The translations under genes were made by a program, and so were the position numbers. The notes under the pieces were generated by a model. It did not search any database, was not told the DNA's origin, and saw only the letters and a list, made by a program, of their open reading frames with translations. Shown here one piece after another: positions 35,840-44,590 of a stretch of DNA of 64,000 bases (position 1 is the first letter of the stretch; each line of letters begins with the position of its first letter). The stretch is from JACCTU01 sp963798985 (GTDB lineage Bacteria; Actinomycetota; Thermoleophilia; Gaiellales; Gaiellaceae), in NCBI GenBank assembly GCA_963798985.1, contig CAWCVL010000007.1:310001-374000 (forward strand). Reading direction: 5' to 3'.

Positions 35840-36300
35840 GTGGGCACGCCTCCGTCCCTTCCTGCGTACGACCCCAAGGTCATCGAGCAGTACGCGGGAA
35901 GCTCTACCGCAAGGCTTCCTCGTTCGTTGCCGGCTCGATCGTCATCGGCGCTCGCTCGGCGCCGCGTTCGGGGCGGTCCCGCTGACCTCGCTCGGGGCGG
36001 CCTGGCCGATCCCCTACCTCGGCTTCGGACGCTGCTCCTCGGTGGCTGCTCGGTGGGCTCATCGGCTACGTGATCGGCGACACGCGCTCGTTCGGCTACC
36101 GCCTCCAGGCGCAGTCGGCGCTCTGCCAGCTGCAGTCGGAGCGGAACATCGCGCTTTTCGCCCGGGCGGTCTCGGCCCGCGCGTCGGCACCGGCTCCGCG
36201 TCAGCAGACAGCCTCAGCTCAGTCCGTCGCCCCGGACGCTCGTCCCCCCGTGCCGCAGCCTCCGCTGTCGCCGCCGGTCTCGAAGTCGCACATCGCCTAG
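35840..36300 (+). CDS. Membrane protein with glycine-zipper segments and disordered tail (several frame breaks)
   Basis: Pieces in three frames read VGTPPSLPAYDPKVIEQYAG, KLYRKASSFVAGSIVIGA, GAAFGAVPLTSLGAAWPIPY, GFGTLLLGGLLGGLIGYVIG and DTRSFGYRLQAQSALCQLQS, followed by a Pro/Ala/Ser tail. At least three breaks (near 35905, 35952 and 36040). Two hydrophobic Gly-rich hairpins, then a cytoplasmic helix and tail. Function unknown. Confidence 0.6.
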
Positions 36301-36303
36301 CGA

Positions 36304-36669
36304 CTACTTCGTGACGATCAGCGTCGCACGCATCCCGCGTGCGCGATGGTCCGCGATCGTGCACCAGAGCTCGTAACGGCCCGGGTAGAGCCGGAACGAG
36401 ATGCTGCGATCCTCGCCCGGTGAAACTTCCGGCGTGAGGTACGTCCGCGCCCCCGTTGCGGTTCGACGCAGCGCCAGGTCGTGCGGGTCTTCCCCGAGGT
36501 TGACGAGCTGCACGATCAGGCGGCTCTGACGGAGCTTCGCCCGCGAGAGCACGAAGTCGAACTCGCTCGCCGTGACCTGCATTCGCGAGGGAGGACGGCT
36601 CGTCGCCGCAATGGCCGCAGGCGCGACCAGCGTCCCGGCGAGAGCCGTTGCAAGCACGACGAACCTCAT
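36304..36669 (-). CDS. Exported cupredoxin-like protein
   Basis: 121 residues. Signal peptide MRFVVLATALAGTLVAPAAI. The body is a plastocyanin-type beta sandwich with all four type-1 copper ligands in order: His in EDPHDLAL, then Cys, His and Met in ELWCTIADHRARGM. ATG 36669 overlaps the DUF1501 stop (ATGA), tying it to that pair; it may carry electrons or copper for them (inference). Confidence 0.8.
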   Translation of the reverse strand: MRFVVLATALAGTLVAPAAIAATSRPPSRMQVTASEFDFVLSRAKLRQSRLIVQLVNLGEDPHDLALRRTATGARTYLTPEVSPGEDRSISFRLYPGRYELWCTIADHRARGMRATLIVTK

Positions 36670-38027
36670 CGCAAGAGCGTCGGTCGTGCGAACGACGCAG
36701 CGCCCGGGATGATCGCCGTTGCATCGGTGTCGAACCACTGCTCGAGAATCGCGCTGTAGACGCCGCGGAAGTCCGCGGTCGCCCGCAGGTTGCCCTGCTC
36801 GTCCAGGCCACCGCCGAGACCGGGGAACTCGCCGATCATGCGCCCGTGGACGCGGGAGCCGATCAAGAGCCCGAGTCCGGCGGCGCCGTGGTCGGTCCCG
36901 TCGGAGCCGTTCTCGCGCGCACGGCGTCCGAACTCGGACCAGACGTGGACGAGCACGCGATCGGCAAGGCCGCGCGCTTCGAGGTCGCGCTGGAACGCCG
37001 CGAGCGAGTCGGCGGTCAGCTTGAGCGCCGTGTTCAGCTCGCCCGCTTGGTCGGCGTGGGTGTCGTACATCCCCGGAGCCTTCAGCGCGGCGCACTGAAT
37101 CGGCAGCCCCGCCGACAGCATCGCCGCCAGGCCCGCGAGGCGGCGCGGGAAGTCGTCCGTCGACTGTGGGTACGAGGGTGGGACTTGACCGACGCCCGCG
37201 CCGAGCCCCTGCAGCTCCCGCCGGAGCCGGTGTGACTGCGTCGCGGCGAAGGCGACCTCGCGGATCGCGCGGTCACGACTGGTCGCGTGTGCCGAGCCGA
37301 GCTCCCCGACGGCATTGAGGATCCGGATCTCGAGCTCACTCTCGGCGCGACGCGCGGCAAACGTGTACCGATCGGGCCCGTCGATGGACGCAACCGGAAC
37401 CTTCCCGGTCGCGAGCGCGGGTTGGAGGCGGTTGTCGAGCGAGAGCCCCTGGAGCGGGTTGTCGGCCGAACCGACCCGGTCGAGGTAGCGCCCGAGCCAG
37501 CCCGTCGCGAGCCCCGCGTCCGTCGCACCGACCTCCCAGTAGTGCCGGGAGGTGAAGTGCGACTTGTCCGGGCTCGTGTAGCCGATCGCCGGGATCACGC
37601 TGACCTTGCCCTCGCGATGGAGTTGTGCGAGCGACGTCAGGGATGGATGCCAGTGCAGTCGGCCGTCCTCGGCGAAAGGAGTACCCGAAGAGGCGGGCAG
37701 CGCGAGCGTCGGGCGGTACTGGTGGTACAGCGGGTCCGCGGCCGGGAAGAGCATCGACAGCGAGTCCGCTCCGCCGTCGAGGAAGATCGAGACGAGCACG
37801 CGGTTGTTCGCCGCCGCCTGAGCGATCCCCTCGTCGATCTCGAGCACGCTCAGCCGATCCAGGCCGTACACCGTCAGCGCGGCACCGAGCCCCTTCGCGA
37901 GGAAGCTGCGGCGCGTCAGTCCCGTTCCCGCCGGCGCAGGCATTCCGGGCTCGATCGCCGGGAGGCCGTTTCCGGCGACCGCGTGTGCGCGGCCGAAGTC
38001 GTCGCAGGCGCAGGCTCGGCGCGTCAC
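36666..38027 (-). CDS. DUF1501 family protein (Tat-exported, sulfatase-like fold)
   Basis: 453 residues. A twin-arginine-like motif TRRSFLAKGLGAALTVYGLD is at residues ~38-57. The body matches DUF1501: VLVSIFLDGGADSLSMLFPA, AIGYTSPDKSHFTSRHYWEV, VLVHVWSEFGRRARENGSDG and TDHGAAGLGLLIGS, with Asp/His of an alkaline-phosphatase-like metal site. GTG 38027 overlaps the DUF1800 stop (GTGA). DUF1501 and DUF1800 proteins regularly occur in pairs; their biochemical role is not established. Confidence 0.88.
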   Translation of the reverse strand: MTRRACACDDFGRAHAVAGNGLPAIEPGMPAPAGTGLTRRSFLAKGLGAALTVYGLDRLSVLEIDEGIAQAAANNRVLVSIFLDGGADSLSMLFPAADPLYHQYRPTLALPASSGTPFAEDGRLHWHPSLTSLAQLHREGKVSVIPAIGYTSPDKSHFTSRHYWEVGATDAGLATGWLGRYLDRVGSADNPLQGLSLDNRLQPALATGKVPVASIDGPDRYTFAARRAESELEIRILNAVGELGSAHATSRDRAIREVAFAATQSHRLRRELQGLGAGVGQVPPSYPQSTDDFPRRLAGLAAMLSAGLPIQCAALKAPGMYDTHADQAGELNTALKLTADSLAAFQRDLEARGLADRVLVHVWSEFGRRARENGSDGTDHGAAGLGLLIGSRVHGRMIGEFPGLGGGLDEQGNLRATADFRGVYSAILEQWFDTDATAIIPGAASFARPTLLR

Positions 38028-39322
38028 GAGGTCTGCACCTCCGGCGAGAGCGCGAGCAGTTGTCGCACGGCCTGCTCCGCAGCTTCCGGCGTGCTCGACC
38101 TCAGCGTGTCCTGTGCGAGGCGCGTTGCGACCGCGCGCGTCGGCTTCGTCAGCGTGCGGATCCCGATGCCGAGAGCAGCACGGTCGACGAGCGCGGTCGC
38201 GTTGCGGGGCGCTGCGGACGAGGCGGAAGCAGCGAGTGCCGTGCCCGCGACGAACCAGCGGCCACGGAAGGTCGACGTGTCGAGCCAGCGCGCGTCGTCC
38301 CAGCCGGCGACGTTCGGCGGGCGGAAGAGCCGTTGGCCTGCCTGCGCGCCGAGGTTCGCCCAGTTCGCGCCTTGCACGCCACGTCCGAGGGCGCGGAGTA
38401 GTCCTGCCGCGTACACGACCGGCGGCTTCACCATGCGCGGTCCTGCGTAGAGCGCCGGATGCTGGAGGATCGCCTCGACGACGGGCCTGACCTGATACCC
38501 GTTGCGATAGAGCGCTTCGAGCCCCCGCCGTGTCGCAGCCGGAGGCGCTGTCGGGATGAAGTAGCTCCACAGCTTCGAGACGAAGAACGACGCGTGGTTC
38601 GGGTGCTCGAGGCAGAGGCGGCACGCGTCCTGCCAGTCGAAGTCGCCGCTCTTGCCGAACACCGTCTTCACACCAGGGTCGTGGAGGCGAGGTACGAAGC
38701 TGAAGTCGTACGTCCCGTCGGCGGGCCGGCGGACCCCGCGCCACCCGGTGAGTGCGCGGGCCTGTTCGCGGATGTCCTGCTCCGTGTAGCCGCGGTTCGC
38801 GCCCAGGGTGAAGAGCTCCATCAGCTCGCGGGCGTAGTTCTCGTTCGGCGAGCGCACGGTGTTCTGGTCGCCGTTCAGCCACCGGAGCATCGCCGGGTCC
38901 TTCGTCACGTCCTGGAGGAGCTGAGCGAAGGAGCCGAGCGCGTGCCGCCGGAAGAGCTCGTTCTGATCGATCATCCCCTTCTGCGGGATGCCGCCGACAC
39001 GTTGCGTCGCGAACCAGTCGTGCCACACGAGCGCCATTCGCTCGACGAGAGGGCGAGAGGTGCGAACCATGCGGTCAAGCCACCACAGGTGGTCGTGGCC
39101 GACTGCGTCGAAGGGCGCGATCGGGCGGCCCTGCGCATCGAGCGGCTCCGGGCCGACGAGCCGCTCCGAGCCGGGCCGGGTCAGCGAGCGAACTGCGCCG
39201 CCAAGGCCTCTCTTGGCGACTCGGGCGACCTCGCCCTTGCGCGGGCCGAAGCCGGCTCGCCAGAGGAGCCGCTCGGCCTGGGGCGCGCCGAAGGAACCGC
39301 GATAGACCGGGATCGACGCCAC
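38024..39322 (-). CDS. DUF1800 family protein
   Basis: 432 residues: AERLLWRAGFGPRKGEVARV at the start, MALVWHDWFATQRVGG, RSPNENYARELMELFTLG (family hallmark NENYARELMELF), YTEQDIREQARALTGWR, DACRLCLEHPNHASFFVSKL and the end block RLFRPPNVAGWDDARWLDTS. No membrane segments and no evident signal. First gene of the DUF1800-DUF1501-cupredoxin operon. GTG 39322. Confidence 0.9.
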   Translation of the reverse strand: MASIPVYRGSFGAPQAERLLWRAGFGPRKGEVARVAKRGLGGAVRSLTRPGSERLVGPEPLDAQGRPIAPFDAVGHDHLWWLDRMVRTSRPLVERMALVWHDWFATQRVGGIPQKGMIDQNELFRRHALGSFAQLLQDVTKDPAMLRWLNGDQNTVRSPNENYARELMELFTLGANRGYTEQDIREQARALTGWRGVRRPADGTYDFSFVPRLHDPGVKTVFGKSGDFDWQDACRLCLEHPNHASFFVSKLWSYFIPTAPPAATRRGLEALYRNGYQVRPVVEAILQHPALYAGPRMVKPPVVYAAGLLRALGRGVQGANWANLGAQAGQRLFRPPNVAGWDDARWLDTSTFRGRWFVAGTALAASASSAAPRNATALVDRAALGIGIRTLTKPTRAVATRLAQDTLRSSTPEAAEQAVRQLLALSPEVQTS

Positions 39323-39377
39323 GATCCGCTTTGTAGCGTGGCTACAGGCGGTCTGGGGTCAACGATTCGTAAAGGAT

Positions 39378-39417
39378 CTGTGAGACGGGCCCCCCGTGAG
39401 GGGAGCCCGTCTCACAG
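39378..39417 (-). terminator. Strong hairpin between the H1-like gene and DUF1800
   Basis: 13-bp perfect arms CTGTGAGACGGGC/GCCCGTCTCACAG with a further CCCC/GGGG inner stem. It lies 20 bp past the stop of the H1-like gene and would end that transcript. Confidence 0.65.
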
Positions 39418-39436
39418 TCGATGGGGGTGCGGCGAG

Positions 39437-39970
39437 CTACGACTTCTTGCGGCGAGTCGCCGTCTTGCGCTTCCGCGTGCCCGTCTTGCGGCGCGTCGCG
39501 GTGGAGCGCTTACGCGTGCTCGCGGCCTTCCGCTTGCGCGTGCCCGTGGTCTTGCGGCGGGCCGTCGTGCTCTTCTTGCGCGTGCCTGTGGTCTTGCGCT
39601 TCCTGGCGCCCGTCGTCTTGCGCTTGCGGGCGGCCGTGCTCTTGCGGCGCGTGCCGGTGGTCTTGCGCTTCCGGGCGCCCGTGGTCTTGCGCTTGCGGGC
39701 GGCCGTGCTCTTCTTGCGCGTGCCTGTGGTCTTGCGCTTCCGGGCGCCCGTGGTCTTGCGCTTGCGGGCGGCCGTGCTCTTCTTGCGCGTACCTGTGGTC
39801 TTCTTGCGCGTGCCGGTCGCCTTCCGCGCAGCCGTCTTCCGCTTGCGGGCGGTTCCGGCCTTCTTGCGAGTTCCGCTCGCCTTACGGCGTGTGGAACTCG
39901 CCTTCTTTCTGGTCGAGCGTGTTCTGGTGCCGATCTCTTCCTCTTCGACACTCATCTCTTCTTCGAACAT
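39437..39970 (-). CDS. Histone-H1-like Lys/Arg/Thr repeat protein
   Basis: 177 residues. An acidic head (MFEEEMSVEEEEIGTRTR) is followed by ~155 residues made of TRKK, ARKRK and TTG units with almost no hydrophobic residues. Three nearly identical 23-residue repeats (TTGTRKKSTAARKRKTTGAR ...) are at residues 58-126. This is the composition of nucleoid-binding H1/HC1-like tails, but without the HU domain seen in actinobacterial HupB. AGGAGGAGATTGA precedes ATG 39970, which directly follows the stop of the 54-aa ORF, so the two are coupled. Likely binds DNA or polyphosphate nonspecifically (inference). Confidence 0.75.
   Translation of the reverse strand: MFEEEMSVEEEEIGTRTRSTRKKASSTRRKASGTRKKAGTARKRKTAARKATGTRKKTTGTRKKSTAARKRKTTGARKRKTTGTRKKSTAARKRKTTGARKRKTTGTRRKSTAARKRKTTGARKRKTTGTRKKSTTARRKTTGTRKRKAASTRKRSTATRRKTGTRKRKTATRRKKS
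39593..39799 (-). repeat. Three 69-bp tandem repeats inside the H1-like gene
   Basis: In-frame repeats encode the 23-residue unit three times (third copy has one Lys-to-Arg change), with a partial fourth copy downstream. Prone to copy-number change and to assembly collapse. Confidence 0.75.
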
Positions 39971-40135
39971 TCAATCTCCTCCTAATTCGGATATCCGTTC
40001 GACCGACCGGCTTGTCCCGGCCTGCGCCAAGATTCCCACCAGACGGCCGTCTTCCTTCCCTTCACGACAACACGGGATGACGATGTCACCATGCGCGGAG
40101 TGTTTGAGCAGTGCGTCACGGATGTTGTTCCCCAT
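39971..40135 (-). CDS. Small protein (54 aa) coupled to the H1-like gene
   Basis: ATG 40135 preceded by GAGGTGAT at good spacing. Encodes MGNNIRDALLKHSAHGDIVI then PCCREGKEDGRLVGILAQAG. Its TGA is immediately followed by the ATG of the H1-like gene (TGAATG), a translational coupling. Two adjacent Cys residues. No known family. Confidence 0.5.
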   Translation of the reverse strand: MGNNIRDALLKHSAHGDIVIPCCREGKEDGRLVGILAQAGTSRSVERISELGGD

Positions 40136-40329
40136 CGTTTGATCACCTCGCTCGTTGTTTGTCGCAACGTGCGTCTTCCCGCGTCCGCGTTGTCGCAAAC
40201 AGTGACGATGCCAGACGGTTCGGACAGACAATGCACGAATGTGCGCGTCCGTGCACGCATTGTCACTCGTTTGGGGTAACACGACCATGCATACCATGCA
40301 CTCCGTTCGCGCAATGAAGTGAGTTCGAC

Positions 40330-40560
40330 GTGACGCGTGCACTGCGCGGACGTCGCGCGCCGGTCATCGCGTTGCGCGCGATCGAGTTGCTCGACGAGCT
40401 CGTCTTCGGTGCGCGTGAAGCCGCTTGGCGGCACTTCGCGCAGAGCTCGACTTGAGCTACGCGCAGATCGGATTGCTGTTGAGCGTGCCGACGTACTCGT
40501 GCGCGGTACTCGAACCTGTGTTCGGTGTTCTCGGTTACAACCGCTGGCGGCGCGTGAGCG
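40330..40560 (+). pseudogene. N-terminal remnant of an MFS transporter
   Basis: GTG 40330 begins VTRALRGRRAPVIALRAIEL LDELVFGAREAA; after a break near 40432 the other frame continues ALRAELDLSYAQIGLLLSVP and AVLEPVFGVLGYNRWRR. This is the first two membrane segments and loop of a major-facilitator permease. Nothing MFS-like follows before thrS at 40657, so about 300 codons are missing. The flank 40136-40329 has no gene and looks less G+C-rich than usual. Confidence 0.6.
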
Positions 40561-40656
40561 GAGCGTCTCGCTCTCGCAGGCGACGCGCCGGCGAGTCGTC
40601 GAGCTCCTCGTTCCGGTCGTCTTCGCGAGGGTGTCTGCTCCGGTACGTTCTCTGCC

Positions 40657-42563
40657 ATGAAGGTCGTTCTACCCGACGCAACCGAACTCGAACTCCCCGA
40701 AGGCGCGACGGGGCTCGATGCGGCGCGCGCGATCGGGCCGAAGCTCGCCGAGCAGGCGGTGCTGCTGCGCTCGAACGGGAGCGTGCAGGACCTCCGCCAG
40801 CCGCTCGAGGACGGACAGAAGATCCAGATCGTCACGACGCGCGACACGGACGACCCCGACGCGCTCTACGTGCTGCGCCACTCAGCCGCTCATCTGCTCG
40901 CCGAGGCCGTCCGGCGTCTCTACCCGGGCGTGAAGATCGCGATCGGGCCGCCGATCGAAAACGGCTTCTACTACGACTTCGAGTTCCCGGAGCCGATCCG
41001 CGAGGAAGACCTCGAGAAGATCGAAGCGGAGATCGCGCGGGAGCTGAAGGAGGGACGCGAATGGACGCGCGAGGAGGTCGACGCCGAGCAGGCGAAGCGG
41101 ATCTTCTCCGAGCAGGGGGAGAACTACAAGGTGGAGCTCGTCGACACCGCAGACGGTCCGATCACCCTCTACACGCAGGGTGACTTCACCGACCTCTGCC
41201 GCGGCCCGCACCTCCAGAACTCGAAGCCGATCAAGGCGCTCAAGCTCACCAGCCTCGCCGGCGCGTACTGGCGCGGCGACGAGCACAACAAGCAGCTGAC
41301 GCGGATCTACGGCACCGCCTTCTACTCGCAGGAGGACCTCGACCGTCACCTCGAGCGGCTGGAAGAGGCGCGCAAGCGCGACCACCGCCGGCTCGGCACG
41401 CAGCTCGACCTCTTCCACTTCTCCGAGCACTCGCCGGGCTCGCCGTTCTGGCACCCGAAGGGAATGGTGATCTGGAACGCGCTCGAGGACCTGCGCCGGC
41501 AGCGAGAACGCGAAGCGCGGCTACCTCGAGGTGAAGACGCCGCTCCTCTACGACATCGAGACGTACGGTCACCTCGGGCCACTAGGAGAAGCTACAAGGA
41601 GAACATGTTCTTCGATCCGACTCGACGACGAGCAGCGTGATGGCGCTGAAGCCGATGAACTGCCCCGGGCACATGCTCCTCTTCGGCAGCGCAGCTCCGG
41701 ATCGTACCGCGATCTGCCGATGCGCTACGCCGAGTCGTCGACGCTGCACCGCAACGAGCCGCGCGGGACGCTGCACGGGCTCACTCCGCGTCCGGCACAT
41801 CACGCAGGACGACGCGCACGTCTTCGTGACCGAGGAGCAGATCCAGGACGAGATCGACGCGATGCATCGACTTCGTCGCGCTTTCTCTACGACCAGTTCG
41901 GGCTCGAGCCGCGCGCGGAGCTCTCGACGCGGCCGGAGAACCGGCTCGGCACCGACGAGCAGTGGGACTTCGCCGAGGGCGCGCTCGAGGCGGCGCTCAA
42001 GCGCCACGGGATGGACTACGTGATCGGCCCGGGCGAAGGGTACGTTCTACGGCCCGAAGATCGACCTGCACATGACCGACGTGCTCGGCCGGTCGTGGCA
42101 GATGGGGACGATCCAGCTCGACTACCAGATGCCGATGCAGTTCGGGCTCACCTACATGGGCGCCGGACAACACGGAGCACCACCGCCGTCGTCATCCACC
42201 GCGCGCTGCTCGGCTCGCTCGAGCGCTTCATCGGGATCCTGATCGAGCACTACGGCGGCGCCTTTCCCGTTCTGGCTGGCGCCGGTGCAGGTCCGGATCA
42301 TCCCGGTCGGCGAGGATCACCGCGACGCCGCCGCCGAGCTCGCCCAGGCGCTGCGCGAGGCCGGCTTCCGCGTCGACGTCGACGATCGCGACGAGACGGT
42401 CGGCAAGCGGATCCGGGACGGGGAGCTCGAGAAAGTTCCGAAGGTGATCGTCTACGGAGACCGCGAGTCCGCCGAGTCCCTGTCGGTCCGGGACCGGGGC
42501 GGAGAGCAGTACCAGACGGGCTTGGTCGACCTCGTCCGCGAGCTTGCTACTCTGACGCCCTGA
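40657..42563 (+). CDS. thrS: Threonyl-tRNA synthetase (about eight frame breaks)
   Basis: About 635 residues in pieces. N-terminal TGS domain (MKVVLPDATELELPEGATGL), editing domain with HSAAHLLAEAVRRLYPG and FTDLCRGPHL, then class II catalytic motifs: FWHPKGMVIWNALED, MNCPGHMLLF, SYRDLPMRYAESSTLHRNEP, VRHITQDDAHVFVTEEQIQD, ENRLGTDEQWDFAEGALEAA, KIDLHMTDVLGRSWQMGTIQ and TAVVIHRALLGSLERFIGIL. The anticodon-binding domain (VRIIPVGEDHRDAAAELAQA) ends at TGA 42563. Breaks are concentrated between 41510 and 42285. All motifs are present, so the gene is functional in the organism and the breaks are sequence errors. Confidence 0.92.
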
Positions 42564-42647
42564 CCAAAGCAGGAGCGGACCCGTTCCTCACCCGGCGAGC
42601 CACGAGCTCCGCACGGGTTCAACCGAGACGATTTTCGGGAGAAACGG

Positions 42648-42669
42648 GCCGCTGCGTGCAGCGGCTTTT
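42648..42669 (+). terminator. Terminator-like hairpin in the infC leader
   Basis: GCCGCTG/CAGCGGC stem, CGTG loop and TTTT, 43 nt before the infC start. It can end thrS transcription or act as the attenuator common in infC-rpmI-rplT leaders, where L20 or IF3 feedback operates. Confidence 0.7.
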
Positions 42670-42711
42670 ACCATTTGAGAAGGAGGACCTGAAGAGCTTG
42701 GTGAACAGTCT

Positions 42712-43398
42712 GTGAGGCCCCGCCGCAGGTTTGCGCCGGAGCCGCCGAGGCCGGCGAGGAACGAGCTCGTCAACGAGAACATTCGGTCGGCGCAGGTTCG
42801 GCTGATCGACGAGGACGGAGCGCAGCTCGGGATCCAGCCCACGAAGGAGGCGCTGGAGATCGCGTGGGCGAAGAACCTCGACCTCGTCGTGGTCGCCGCC
42901 CAGGCCGATCCGCCCGTCGCGCGCGTCATGGATCACAGCAAGTACAAGTACGAGCAGGAGCAGAAGGCCAAGCTCGCGCGCAAGCACCAGCTCCAAGTCA
43001 ACATCAAGGAGATCAAGTTCAGGCCGAAGATCGGGATTCACGACTACGAGACGAAGAAGGGCCACGTCGTCCGCTTTCTCAAGCAGCGGGCCAAGGTCAA
43101 GGTCACGATCATGTTCCGAGGGCGCGAGCAGCAGCACCCGGAGCGGGGACGTGACCTGCTGATGCGCCTCGCCGAGGACATCAAGGACATCGGGGTGATC
43201 GAGTCCGCTCCGCTGCTCGAAGGTCGGAACATGACGATGCTGATGGCCCCCACGAAGACCGCAGGAGAAAAGCCGAATGCCAAAACAGAAGACACACAGC
43301 AGCGCGAAGAAGCGCTTCAAGATCACGGGGACGGGCAAGCTGCTCCGCCGGAAGGCGATGCAGAGCCACAATCTCGAGCACAAGTCAGCCAAGCGTAA
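42712..43398 (+). CDS. infC: Translation initiation factor IF-3
   Basis: IF3 N-domain (NELVNENIRSAQVRLIDEDG), linker with YKYEQEQKAKLARKHQ and C-domain (VNIKEIKFRPKIGIHDYETK, RAKVKVTIMFRGREQQHPER, GRNMTMLMAPTK). The core ends near residue 188; the frame then stays open 40 more codons across the rpmI start, giving a 122-bp overlap. GTG 42712 is the only in-frame start, but the AGGAGG site is 26 nt upstream and a better-spaced GTG at 42701 is out of frame and stops after five codons; the true start may be hidden by an indel. Confidence 0.9.
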   Translation: MRPRRRFAPEPPRPARNELVNENIRSAQVRLIDEDGAQLGIQPTKEALEIAWAKNLDLVVVAAQADPPVARVMDHSKYKYEQEQKAKLARKHQLQVNIKEIKFRPKIGIHDYETKKGHVVRFLKQRAKVKVTIMFRGREQQHPERGRDLLMRLAEDIKDIGVIESAPLLEGRNMTMLMAPTKTAGEKPNAKTEDTQQREEALQDHGDGQAAPPEGDAEPQSRAQVSQA

Positions 43399-43500
43399 GC
43401 GCGCGTTCCGGCGCGACCAGCCGGTCGCTCCCGCCGATGTCCGCGAGCTGAGCCGCTTGTTCCCCGGAATGATCAAGAAGAAGAAGGTGAAGATCGCTAG
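43277..43500 (+). CDS. rpmI: 50S ribosomal protein bL35 (frame break near end)
   Basis: MPKQKTHSSAKKRFKITGTG then KLLRRKAMQSHNLEHKSAKR KRAFRR are the bL35 signature. The protein should end after KKKKVKIA, where TAG 43498-43500 is out of frame by one missing base; uncorrected, the frame reads into later genes. AGGAGAAAAGCCGA precedes ATG 43277. Second gene of the infC-rpmI-rplT operon. Confidence 0.9.
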
Positions 43501-43868
43501 TGCCGCGCGTCAAGCGATCGGTCCACGCGCGCAAGAAGCGCCGCAAGGTGCTCGACCAGGCGAGCGGCTACTGGGGCCTCAAGCACTCGAGCTACAAGCG
43601 CGCGAAGGAGCAGGTCGAGAAGTCGCTCACGTACGCCTACCGCGACCGCAAGACGAAGAAGCGGATGCTGCGGCGGCTCTGGATCGTGCGGATCAACGCG
43701 GCCGCGCGGCAGCACGACCTCTCCTACAACCAGTTCATCTCGGGCCTGAAGAAGGCGGAGATCGAGCTCGACCGCAAGATCCTCGCCGACCTCGCCGTCT
43801 CGGATCCCGCCGCCTTCGGCCGGATCGCCGAGCAGGCGAAGGCCGCGCTGGCCGAACCCGTCTCCTGA
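43500..43868 (+). CDS. rplT: 50S ribosomal protein bL20
   Basis: 122 residues, intact: PRVKRSVHARKKRRKVLDQA, SGYWGLKHSSYKRAKEQVEK, YAYRDRKTKKRMLRRLWIVR INAAARQHDLSYNQFI. Binds 23S rRNA early in assembly and often represses its own operon. GTG 43500 overlaps the rpmI TAG by one base. Confidence 0.96.
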   Translation: MPRVKRSVHARKKRRKVLDQASGYWGLKHSSYKRAKEQVEKSLTYAYRDRKTKKRMLRRLWIVRINAAARQHDLSYNQFISGLKKAEIELDRKILADLAVSDPAAFGRIAEQAKAALAEPVS

Positions 43869-44548
43869 TCACCTCGGCCGCGAACCCGCGGCTGAGGCTC
43901 GTGCGGCGCCTCGCCTCGCGCTCGCAGCGTGAGCGCGAGGGGCTCTTCGTCGCCGAGGGCGAGGACCTCGTCGAGGCGGCGCAGGCGGCCGGGATCGAGC
44001 CGGTCGATCTCTTCGTCGCCGGCGAGTCGGTCGACGCCCGAGGTGCTCGCCGAGGTCTCGACGATGCCGCACCCGGCCCGCGCGATCGGGGTCTACCGCC
44101 TCGACGACCTCCCGCGCGGAGTGCGGCCGCTCTGCCTCGCGCTCTGGCACGTGCACGATCCCGGCAACGTCGGGACGCTGCTGCGGACCGCCGATGCGTT
44201 CGGCGCCTCGGTCGCGCTCTCGTCCGGCTGCGGCGACCCGACCGGCCCGAAGGGCGCTGCGCGCGTCGATGGGCGCGGTCTTCCGCGTGCCGACCGCGCC
44301 GTTCGAGGAGCTCGGCAAGCCTCGCGTGGCCCTCGTCTCGCACGGCGGCACGCCGTTGCCGGAGCTCGAGCTCGCGCGGCGCGGTGACCTTCGTGCTCGG
44401 TGCGGAGCGCGAGGGCCTGCCCGACGAGGTGCTGCGCGGCTGCGACGCGGTCGCGACGATCCCGCAGGCCGGGCACGCCGACTCGCTGAACGTCGCGGCG
44501 GCCGGCGCGATCGCGCTCTACGAATCCGCGCGCCGCGCAACCACGTAG
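43865..44548 (+). CDS. SpoU/TrmH-family RNA 2'-O-methyltransferase (about three frame breaks)
   Basis: N-terminal substrate-binding domain (ITSAANPRLRLVRRLASRSQ, REREGLFVAEGEDLVEAA), then the knotted SPOUT domain: ALWHVHDPGNVGTLLRTADA (motif 1), VTFVLGAEREGLPDEVLRGC (motif 2) and IPQAGHADSLNVAAAGAIAL (motif 3). Breaks near 44040, 44258 and 44382. The frame begins with CTG 43865 over the rplT stop; no standard start is in frame, so the first codon is unsure. Probably methylates 23S rRNA or tRNA. Confidence 0.85.
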   Translation: MITSAANPRLRLVRRLASRSQREREGLFVAEGEDLVEAAQAAGIEPVDLFVAGESVDARGARRGLDDAAPGPRDRGLPPRRPPARSAAALPRALARARSRQRRDAAADRRCVRRLGRALVRLRRPDRPEGRCARRWARSSACRPRRSRSSASLAWPSSRTAARRCRSSSSRGAVTFVLGAEREGLPDEVLRGCDAVATIPQAGHADSLNVAAAGAIALYESARRATT

Positions 44549-44590
44549 GACTGTCGGCGGCGAAGGGGAGGGGAGAGCGCGACCGGGCGC

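Noticed and set aside
39593..39799. CRISPR array
   Set aside because: The 69-bp repeats are adjacent, without unique spacers, and encode in-frame Lys/Arg units. No cas genes in the window.
41510..42285. Programmed ribosomal frameshifting or pseudogenisation of thrS
   Set aside because: Eight scattered shifts in an essential gene with all motifs kept; no slippery-site plus pseudoknot pattern. Sequence error is far more likely.
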